NCBI GenBank assembly: GCA_001643675.2
Contig: LSRY02000001.1
Location: forward strand, 2,573,501 to 2,637,500
Direction: 5' to 3'
DNA length: 64,000 bases
Source: Monocercomonoides exilis
Lineage: Eukaryota; Preaxostyla; Oxymonadida; Polymastigidae
In this document: piece by piece, positions 33,840 to 42,821 of the stretch
Numbering within the stretch: position 1 is the stretch's first letter
How the letters are laid out: each line of letters starts with the position of its first letter
Notes under the pieces: model-generated
What the model was told of the DNA's origin: nothing
Database searches by the model: none
The model's input: the letters and a program-made list of their open reading frames with translations, nothing else
Made by a program: the position numbers and the translations under genes

Positions 33840-34520
33840 ATAGCGAAAAGAAACTTTTAAACAAATTTGTTTGCACAAGGAAGCTGATCTGATCACTGAA
33901 TTTTTACGAGATCTGAAGCCAACAGAAGCATTATTATTTAAGTCTGAAGAGGGTATACGCGAGGATGCAAAGCAGAAGTGCCGCTGCTGCGAAGGAGGTA
34001 GTTTCCAGACGCGATCTCGATGCCCACCTGAAGCAGATACGACATCCACCGGAACGCTGACGACGCTGCCGCGGATCCACCAAAAGATCCACCGCACACA
34101 TCCGCAGCTACTCCAACTTGTCCATAAACACACAACACGAAGCTTAGCACGTTTTGAAAATCCGTTTCAGTTACACGTTTGCAAAATCGCATTCGTCCCA
34201 TCCCGCAGAGCTATAGACGGCACACTTTACTGCGGAACAACCGCCCCTATCGCAACAAACTCATCCATCCTCTCTCTCTTCCTGTCCGAGTTCAAATTCT
34301 GCAATGCTCCATCTGATGCTAAACTCCCGCTCCCACCCACGCCCCCTTCTATTCTCTTCTATCTCCTCCAAAACAGCCAATCCCTAATAACGTGATGCTC
34401 ATCGTCCCGTCCGGCTGTATCATCACTTCCACAATTAACTTCTTCACAATGCGCTCCCGCTCTGCACACAGCTCCATCAGCTTCTGCATCACTGTCATCG
34501 TTTCCTGTTAATCTTACCAA
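33840..34520 (-). pseudogene. Decayed G+C-richer gene fragment
   Basis: This block differs sharply in composition from the AT-rich DNA around it. The minus strand gives protein-like pieces in changing frames, such as LMELCAERERIVKKL, MDEFVAIGAVVPQ and LRMCAVDLLVDPRQRR. The helical, Leu/Ala-rich look of these pieces is compatible with armadillo-type repeats, but this is a guess. Stops in every frame argue that it is broken. Together with 32440-33670 it is probably cargo of the 4.4-kb element. Confidence 0.35.
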
Positions 34521-34942
34521 CTCTCAAATGTTCTCCCAACAATTGCCATCACATATTTTGGAATATCCAATTCTATCATCAACTAATTTTCGTTATCCAA
34601 AATTAAGAATTATTATCGAATTCAGTTCTTCTTTTTCTCACCTTTCACAAATAAGAAAGGTTTTTGTTAAAGAATTATTTCTCATATTTATTTACAAATT
34701 TAAACTTTATGATATTTTTTTACGAACAATTAAGAAAGCTCTCATTAAATCATGGAATCATCCACGACATATTTTCTTGTCCATCAAATGATTCGATTCT
34801 CCAAAAGTTTTTTAATTTTTTAAGAAAATAAAAACGGATCAAGACAAATGAAAAAATTAATATATATTCCAACAACTCATTCTTATTGATAGTCGATATC
34901 TGAAGTTTTGTTTTGGAAAGCAAAAGAATAAAAACAAGAATA

Positions 34943-35908
34943 GGGTCAGAAATTTATCGGTACCAAAAAAATTAATTGGGACCCAAATTTTCTGGCTCAC
35001 AGGAGCACTTTCAGTAAAAAATAAATAATAGGAAACCTTTTTTAAACTTTTATATACTATTCCAGAAAAAATTTTTTAATTTTTTTATTTCTGTAAATAG
35101 ATCTGGAATTTTTTGTTTTATTTTTCTGATCAAAGACTTGCTCATATTTTCACGAGCTTTTTGTTTTGAGTGTTTTGAGTTATATCATTGTTTATAAACT
35201 TAACTTCTTTACAATTTTGGTTATTTTATATTATTAAACACTTCGTTTTTTTATTATTTTTTCCATTTCATTATTTTTTAACAAAATTAGAAACAATAGT
35301 AGAGTTTGAAATTGTCATGGTTTTTCGTGTGAAAGAAAAGTTGAAAAAATGATTGTTTTGTGCGTTACAAAGATTTTGAAATGAAAGAATGTGATTTGAA
35401 GCAAAAAATGCAAAAATACATAAAAACGTGTTTTTTTGTAAAAAGATCTCGATCATAAAAAATTAAAGATTTTCATCCTTTTGAATACCTTTGTTAATTG
35501 ATAGTTTTCATATTTTCCCTTTTGAATTAACGAAAAAACTTATTTATTCAAATGTATTCTTCAATTTGTTGAAATTTAGTGAAATGGAAAAAATAATAAA
35601 AAAACGAAGTGTTTAATAATATAAAATAACCAAAATTGTAAAGAAGTTAAGTTTATAAACAATGATATAACTCAAAACACTCAAAACAAAAAGCTCGTGA
35701 AAATATGAGCAAGTCTTTGATCAGAAAAATAAAACAAAAAATTCCAGATCTATTTACAGAAATAAAAAAATTAAAAAATTTTTTCTGGAATAGTATATAA
35801 AAGTTTAAAAAAGGTTTCCTATTATTTATTTTTTACTGAAAGTGCTCCTGTGAGCCAGAAAATTTAGGTCCCGATAAAAAAAAAGGGGATATGATAAATT
35901 ACTGACCC
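34943..35908. mobile_element. Fold-back element with 328-bp inverted arms and TA duplication
   Basis: Arms 34943-35270 and 35580-35908 are inverted copies, nearly identical except for the outer ~55 bp. The ends read GGGTCAG and its complement, flanked by TA at 34941-34942 and 35909-35910. The 309-bp centre has no credible gene. TA duplication and the absence of a transposase make it a MITE or fold-back element of Tc1/mariner type, inserted into the larger 4.4-kb element. Confidence 0.85.
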
Positions 35909-36529
35909 TATATCTATTTTCTGAAATTATAAAAAGAAATAAACACTAACTTCAAAAAAACAAAAAGTTTCGACAAAATATCCAAGTTCTCTTTCCTCAT
36001 GAAATTGGAAAGACTGACAATTAATAAAGAAAAAATCATCATTTTGACTTTTTTAATGACTCGACTGATCTTTGTCAAACGACTGATCTTTGTCTTCGAC
36101 TGATCTCGACAAAGATCTGTCGATAACCCATATAAATGTTATTCTTTATCTTTTTCCTGGAAAAAATTTTTTTCGAAAAAAAATATTCATTATGAAAAAA
36201 TATTTATATATAAATATTAATAAAAAATATTCTTATTCAATTTCGTTCTCTTTTTCATTTTTAAAAAACTGATCAAAAATAAGATAACAGTTTTGTAGGT
36301 CGACTTGTCGAGATGCTTTAAAAATGTCGGTCTGTCGCAGAGGCTGAAAATCGTTTTTTCACTTTCGCAAAAGCAAATCACACTCTGAAATAAACTCAAT
36401 AACCCAACACTGTCTTTATTAAATTCATAATAATAATCTTCAAAATTTTTTTTCGAAGAAAATTTTGAAAAAAGAAAGATGAACTGATTTTTTGATGATC
36501 TCCTCTTCAAAAAATGTTTTGATTTCATA

Positions 36530-36776
36530 AATGGGTAATTCTTTTTTAAAAATCGGAAATGTTTTATTTTCAAATGAATTAAAATTTTCACATTTTGCAT
36601 AAATTTTCATTCATACAGACCAAACTTTTCTGGAATAAAATTTATTTCTGGATAATGCTATTTCACACATTCTTAAGAAGATTCGTGAGTTAAAACAGAA
36701 ATTTGAGCAAAATATGAAGATTTTGACTTATTTGAAGATTAAACATTTGTGACTTTTCAAAAAGAATCGCCCAAAT
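36530..36776. mobile_element. MITE, TA-duplicating family, copy 2 (247 bp)
   Basis: It has the same end structure and nearly the same length as 15575-15820. The ends are ATGGGTAATTC and the complement of TTTGGGCGATTC, with TA flanks at 36528-36529 and 36777-36778. It shares an internal GGATAATGCTATTTCA stretch and a shared AATTTGAGCAAA-like right arm. It lies 180 bp outside the 4.4-kb element. Confidence 0.65.
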
Positions 36777-36778
36777 TA

Positions 36779-38378
36779 CATCCATTTCTTCTTATATTTT
36801 TTTCCACGTTTATTAATAATTATCCGGAAGAATAAAGATATCTTATTTTCGTTTTGTTGAAGTGACAGCTCACCAATATTACTTAAAAAAATTAACAATA
36901 ACATCATTCCTTATTGTTCATTCTATTCCTTTGAGAAATTTGTGAGCTGGTACTGAAAGTCGATCAAAAAATGTGTGTGAAATAACAAAATATAGTGTAA
37001 TTTATTGTAATCATTTTTTTTCAAGTTTGTGACCAATTGAAAATCTTTTTCCATTTTCTCAATATTTCCTATTCAAATATTTGATCCATGAAATATGAAA
37101 CAAAAGAAGATGTTGAAGGTGAATGAAAGTTTTAATGGTCTCTTTTAATTCTTCATTCATTTGAAATGTTTATTTTATCTTTATTCGAAGCGAATCATCA
37201 AATCAAACTTTTCAATAATATTCGAAATCATCTCTATTCTATCATCCGAATATCATTTTGTTTACCAAAAAGGTTTGAAATCATATTTTTGGAAATAAAT
37301 AAGTGAACGTCATAAAACCTCGAAAGAATTGAAAAGTTTGTTATTTTTTGTTTTTGGAAATAACAAGTTTTCGTGATGAAAGTTATTAATTGATAATTTT
37401 TGGGAGAAAATTAACCAATTTCACAAATATTAATATTCTCCACTCATTTGTTTTAATAATGATTTCAAAAACAATCACCCATATTTTCATTGGTTGTTAT
37501 TCACCATTTGTATGTTCTCAATTTAAACTATTTTTAAAAAAATTTTCAAGGATCTTTTTCAAAAAATAAAAAAAAGAATGGAGCTGTTTATATCATCATT
37601 ACAAAGGAAAACACTCGAATTTGAAACATATAAAAGATTTGAATAGAAATCAACTTTTAAGCTCAATGAAATAATAGTCTCATCAAAATAGTTATTTGTC
37701 GAATGCTTTCTATTCTTTAAAACATTTTCCCCCTCTCATTTGTCATTTTTCAGAGTAATTATATATTAAAATGAAATCAAAAACTTTTCAAACAATTATG
37801 AGACAATTGTCTTCAACATCGAAAAATCAATAAATTAAGATATTCATTGGAATACAAATAATTCATTTTGTGTCAAGTTTATTTAAACCCGAAATTATAT
37901 TGTTGATTATTCTTTTATTTCACAAAAAAAAAATTGATGAGTTTGTTCTTGTATTCAAAGAATTATGGATAAAATACCAAAAAACATTTCTTTTAATGAA
38001 AGCTTGGACAATAAAAAAATTGTCAAAAATTGTGACCAAAAAGAATAACGAGCTGAGATTATTTGAACAAAATGAGCAAGGTGTTTCAATTCAAAATCGA
38101 ATTGAGTGGAAATAGTTCAATGGGGAACAAGAAATGGAAATCATTTCACTTTCTTCCCTGAAAATCAAACAATTCAAAAATGAGATTTTTATTAATTTAT
38201 TATTTATTGAGGAAAAAAACGAAGTTTTCTTTTTCTTTTTCTTCTTCTTCTTTTTTTTTTTTTTAAAAAAGAAAACTATTTTCTCAAATATGCGAAATGA
38301 AAACAAATGAAGCATTCAAACCCAAATGAAATGGAAATGCTTTAAAAAAAATATGAAGATAACAAAAGCACAATTGCT
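36779..38378. other. AT-rich spacer
   Basis: No gene was found. The 37260-37500 part has weak inverted similarity containing TTTGAAATCAT and a CACCCAT end, possibly an eroded MITE. A long T run lies at 38250-38265. Confidence 0.35.
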
Positions 38379-39793
38379 TCACAGAAGAACATCATAGATT
38401 CCTGTGCCATTTGTCAAAAATGTGTCAAAGTATCTTACAAAAACGCAATAGCGAAATCTGTTGATGCAATCTTCGAATCCCTCTTCCTCCAACCTTTCAA
38501 GAATCTTTCTTTTCATAACTTTTCGTTTTTTCTCTTCCATTTCTTCATCTCTTTTCTCATCCAAGCTTCTCCAAAGATTCGCAAAACTCATCAAAAAATC
38601 ACGAAAAATATCTTGATACAACGTTTTCCGCCAAAGTTCCTTCAAAACAGCATCAATTGCTCCGCTTTTCAGCAATAAATCATATCCCTCTATTCTTCTT
38701 CCAACACTTTTAAAGCAATAAAAGCAATGATCGCCAATTTGATTGCACCATTCATTTGTTGCTCGATATACCCCCGTAACGCATTTCATAAGCCCTAAAA
38801 TGTCTTCATTCCACGATCCACAACAACAGAATAGATCGTCAGATATGCAGAGCCATCTTATGAGAATATATCCTTCATCCGCTTCGCGTTCACTCTCTTC
38901 TTTTTCCTCCTCGCTTTCTCCCTCATATTCCTCAAATGATATCAGCTCTTCCATTTCCCTTGTTGCTTCTTTCACAAGATGAAGTTCATTCACAATCAAA
39001 TCTTCCATTTCTCTGTAATCGCAGTGAAATCTGTTGACCAAAAAGGCACAAACCGACTGATAGGCAAGACGGGTGAGGTTGTAATGCTCTTGATGATTTT
39101 TGATTATCTCCTTGATTTCATCCAAGAAAAGTTCTTTTTTCAGTTCCTTTTGAAAAATAATGAAAATAATCAATAACTTCAAAAAATGAAATAAAAATGC
39201 TCATACATAATTATCAATATTGCTTAAAGCCAGCAAAGTTATCTCTACTTCTTTTTGTGTTTCTTTGCTTTCCTCTTTCTTCAAGGCAAATTTCAACAGG
39301 CAGGGCACACAGATTGAAAACAATTCCGAAGGTTGCAGGGATAAATGCATAAGATAGCATTCGCAAAGGTCAACAAGATAATTTTCATCCTTTTCTTCTT
39401 TCTTCTTTTCTTCTTCAATAATCATCTTTTCAAATCCTTTGATCAACAAAGATTTTTCAAAGCCACAAATCCAAATTGCTTTAAGTATATTCCAAAATCC
39501 AACATGCTTCAGCAACAGAATGGCATTTCCCCACAAAAGTTTCTTTTCTTCAATCATTGTGTTGATTTTGTTGAACAGTTTTTCTGAAAAAACGGATATA
39601 AATTCTTTTCCGTTCGTTTTATCAATGATCTCATTCATCTCTTCGATTTTCTGTCTCTGTTCATCTTCATCGCAATCTTCAAGCTCTGAAAATAATTCTT
39701 CAATAAAAAAGGAAAAAATCGCAATAAACATGAATTTAAATGCAACAATAACGACAAGCCATTGAATTTACTGATCGGGCTTATCTCCTGCAT
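38379..39793 (-). CDS. Helical-protein family gene, copy C (three exons, 430 aa)
   Basis: Exons on the minus strand are 39793-39760, 39697-39207 and 39146-38379; the introns are 62 and 60 nt. The product starts MQEISPISKFNELFSELED and shares GNAILLLKH, SICVPCLLKFA and LTRLAYQS with copies A and B. The second half is more diverged, with an acidic insert (EEYEGESEEEKEESE), and the C-terminus is GIYDVLL instead of the usual YFVN(V/I), so the end has changed. It is probably cytoplasmic, of unknown function. The first intron would start GC rather than GT. Block C lies head to head upstream, as blocks A and B do for their genes. Confidence 0.8.
39147..39206 (-). other. Intron 2 of helical gene C (60 nt, phase 0)
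   Basis: It begins GTATGAGCATTTTTA, nearly identical to the start of intron 2 in gene A, and ends TTCAAAAG. It contains the TGA that would stop unspliced reading. Confidence 0.8.
39698..39759 (-). other. Intron 1 of helical gene C (62 nt, phase 1, GC-AG)
   Basis: By alignment with genes A and B the intron should start right after AATTCAATG, giving GCTTGTCG as the donor. The acceptor TTATTGAAG is the same as in gene B. A GT lies four bases further in but would shift the frame. Confidence 0.55.
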
Positions 39794-40470
39794 TTATGAA
39801 AATACATTGCAGACAGAAAACAACGAAAATTCGTCATTCATATTGAATTCGCAATTGTTTGATAAAATGAAATTTGCGAAATTTTTTAATTCAAAGCCAT
39901 TTTAAAAAAATGTTCGTTCATGCCATCTCGATAAACATTTGCACTTTTTTTTAAGTTGTTTCAAAAAGAAACAATGATTTATCTTTAAAAGTTTATTGTT
40001 ATGGATGCAATGATCCAGAAGTTTTCTTTGAACGAAATAAAGCATTGACAAGATGAGAGATCAGCGAACGAATATTTTCTGCAATATATTATTTTGCTTG
40101 GAAGCACGAGACAGCAAAGGAGGTACATTTTTGATGGAATTTGGGGAGATGATTTTATAGAAAAGTATCTTCGAAGGTAATTCATTTTCCAAAATAACAT
40201 ATGAAAAATTTGATGTATATATTTTATATTATTCTATTGATTGTGAAGATATTTCCGTCCGTATCCTTTCCAAAATCGTGATTCAGGCAAATTATTTAAA
40301 ATGGACGATTTATTCTTTGCAGAGCAGAACAGCGAGGAAGTGAGCCAAACATAATCTTACAAATATATTAGAGCCTGAATATATTTTGTTATGAATATTT
40401 GTGTTACTTATTTTGGATTCAACATGCGCGATGGATAGAAATGCGATGAAAAATGAATATTGATGGAGCA
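39794..40470 (+). repeat. Upstream conserved block, copy C
   Basis: This lies head to head with helical gene C. Its 40230-40458 part is a close relative of block D, and its 39960-40230 part aligns more loosely with blocks A and B. A protein-like frame on the plus strand (for example segment LGSTRQQRRYIFDGIWGDDF, then a GTAATTC that could be a donor site) suggests an exon of a broken gene; a TGA lies upstream in the same frame. Confidence 0.45.
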
Positions 40471-40639
40471 GAAATCAACGGGGTTGGAAAACTACCAAGG
40501 CAAAAAGGAAGAACAGCCAATCTCTATGAAAAGAGAGCGTTTTTTAAAAAGAGGAAGAGGACATTTTCATTTTTAAGTTTGTTGGAAAGATTGGAGCAAA
40601 TGACTGAAACAGGAAATTGGAGTCAGTTGCCTCAGAGCA

Positions 40640-40930
40640 AGGAGCCTTTTTTGAGATAAGAAGGGCAAGACATTGATTTTATAGACCGGGGGGAGCGATG
40701 GAACAGCATTTGATTGATTGGATTAAGAACCAAAAATACGAGAAAGTCAGGCAGTTTGGTGTTACACAAGCAGCTTGAAGTGGATTACAGTCCAAATGGA
40801 TTTGAGTCATTTTGCTATCGCCTTTTGCATTGTGTCATCGAAGCATTATCCACAAGAGCAGAGAACGAGGTTACGATGTTGAGGATATTTCCCAACAAAG
40901 AATATATCAAATTTTAAAACGGCATCTGTA
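40640..40930 (+). pseudogene. Possible remnant of a helix-turn-helix transposase
   Basis: One plus-strand frame reads through 40690-40930 with only two TGA codons, each one base from CGA (Arg). It contains EQHLIDWIKNQKYEKVRQFG followed by VTQAA, and later SRERGYDVEDISQQRIYQIL followed by KRH. The pattern is reminiscent of the DNA-binding domain of pogo/Tigger-type transposases. No catalytic part is seen. Identification is weak. Confidence 0.3.
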
Positions 40931-41171
40931 TCTTCCTCTTCTTCTTCAACAACACCTTCATCATTGTCATCATCTCATTTTTCTTCCTCTTCTTCTTTTC
41001 TCATTGATAATTTTCGTATGCTTCAAAATGAAATCTGAAGCGAATGACAAAGAAAATGTTGAAAAAGATCTCTTCAATGGAAAATAACTGCTTTCATTTT
41101 GATAAGATGAGCAAACGATTTGAAGAATTTTATTGAAGAAATGGAAAATTCGCTTCGTCTTCATTTTCAGT

Positions 41172-41174
<3 letters not shown>

Positions 41175-41224
<50 letters not shown>

Positions 41225-41236
41225 AAGAAAGAAAGA
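41175..41236. repeat. GA dinucleotide microsatellite passing into GAAA repeat
   Basis: About 23 GA units run from 41175 to 41220, followed by several AAAG units. Confidence 0.9.
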
Positions 41237-41354
41237 AATATAAAGAAGAAAAATAACCGAAGATAAGAAGAAAACAACGAAAATTCTTATTCAGCAATTC
41301 TTTTTCAGGAGAAGCAAATATTCAAAAAGAAGATATCCAGAAGAAGATGATGAT

Positions 41355-41444
41355 GAATTCAAAGAAGAAGAATTCAAAGAAGAAGAATTCAAAGAAGAAG
41401 AATTCAAAGAAGAAGAATTCAAAGAAGAAGAATTCAAAGAAGAA
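41355..41444 (+). repeat. 15-bp minisatellite, six units (would encode EFKEE)
   Basis: The unit GAATTCAAAGAAGAA is repeated six times without visible change. It lies in an open plus-strand frame that continues past the array to a TGA near 41514, with no ATG in the frame upstream. This may be an exon of an unmodelled gene or only low-complexity DNA. Confidence 0.85.
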
Positions 41445-41519
41445 GAGCACACAATTATTTCGAATGATGAAAACATAACAAGAAGAACTGAAGAAGGAAT
41501 ATGCTCAGAATATTGAAAT

Positions 41520-42700
41520 ATGAAAAGGATTGACAAAAATTCAAAGACTTCTTCGCATCCAACGAAATGAACAAAAAAGAAGACACGCTTCAAATTTGAC
41601 TGAAGAAAATTGCCAACTTTGGAAGAATTTGAATGAAGCCTTTTTTATCTTTCTTTCCAATCTATTTTTGAAATTTTCAATGAATTTTCAGTTTTTTTTT
41701 AAAGTTCATCAGACCTTCTTCTTCAACATTTTTTATTCCAAATGGAAACAACAAAATTTAAAAAAATAAAAAATAAATTCCTAAATGAATTGTTTTTCTT
41801 TAAAAAGTTATTCAAAAAATTTCAACAAAGAAACTTCAAAGAGAGAAAGAGAATGAATATAAAATACAAACAAACTCCAACATTGTTGGACGAGAATAAT
41901 GAAAAACAAGATTATCATCTCCATTTTCCAATACTCTCTTCACAAATTGCTTCACAAATCATTCAAAAATAGAATATCTTCTGTCAAATGAATTCAAATA
42001 TAAAAGTGGAAAAATATCTTTCTTTTCATTTTCTTGAAATAAATTCACTGATTCCACAAAGAAAACTATGCAAAACACAACAAGCATGACTGAAAGAAAT
42101 TGATGAGTTACACACAGAAGTTAAATTACAAAAGCCATTCAATAAAAAACGAGAAAATAAAAAATTAAATACATTTTTTTTGTTTTCAAAAGGAGAAGAA
42201 AAAATGCAATTTCAAACTAGTTAAACAAGAAAAAAATACTCACAACTTTCAAAAAAGTTGTAGCATTTAGGTGCAAATCAGTCAAATAATGAAAAAAAAG
42301 AAGAAAAAGAAAAAGAAAAAGAAAAAGAAAAAGAGAAAAAATCAGAAGTTTGAGAAATATAAGCAAAAAACGGGTTTCATCGCAAATGCAATGAAGAGCT
42401 TCTCAAAAAATATCAATTGATATCTCAATGAGAAAATCATAAAATAAATAAAACAAATAAAGATAAAGATTAAGATAAATTTAGACAAAAAAATAAATAA
42501 ATAAACTTTGAAAGTTCAAAATTTCTTTTGAAAAAGGAAAACAATCAAAGAGAATGCAATTCAGAATTAGAATAAAAATAAAAATAAAAATAAAAATAAA
42601 ATAAAAAAAGAAGGAAAAAAAGAAAAATATGAGCAAACAATTAATTTGTTTTAATTATTATTGTTATAATCTTACGTATTTTTGTTTAAAACCATTTATG
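41520..42700. other. Spacer with purine-rich tracts
   Basis: Two weak lysine-rich plus-strand frames (41530-41769 and 41742-41972) are present. One holds an IQ-motif-like IQRLLRIQRNEQKRR. No paralogue supports them. The 42100-42450 part resembles 2460-2780, the 3' flank of the 1850-aa gene. A GAAAAA-unit tract lies at 42300-42335. Confidence 0.35.
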
Positions 42701-42821
42701 CTCTTCATTCTTCATTTTCCCTTCTTTTTCTTTTTCTTTCCTTTTTCTTTTCTTTCTTCTTCTTCTTTGAAGGCACTCTCTTTGATATCTTCCTCGTCCA
42801 TTTTGATATATTCCCTCTTGG

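Larger units (their letters stand above)
31949..36347. mobile_element. Probable non-autonomous DNA transposon carrying gene fragments (4.4 kb)
   Basis: The left end reads AGGCCTCTGCGACA and the right end is the complement of TCAGCCTCTGCGACA. A perfect 9-bp direct repeat AAATCGTTT lies immediately outside both ends (31940-31948 and 36348-36356). A 9-bp duplication is typical of MULE-type elements. The interior has no transposase that I can find. It holds a broken receptor-ectodomain fragment, a second broken gene fragment, a nested 966-bp fold-back element, and a short array of CGACTGATCTTTGTC-like units at 36060-36110 near the right end. The layout resembles plant Pack-MULEs. The inverted repeats are short and imperfect, which is the main uncertainty. 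Confidence 0.55.

Noticed and set aside
41160-41240. Possible telomeric or centromeric repeat
   Set aside because: It is a plain GA/GAAA microsatellite, a single tract.
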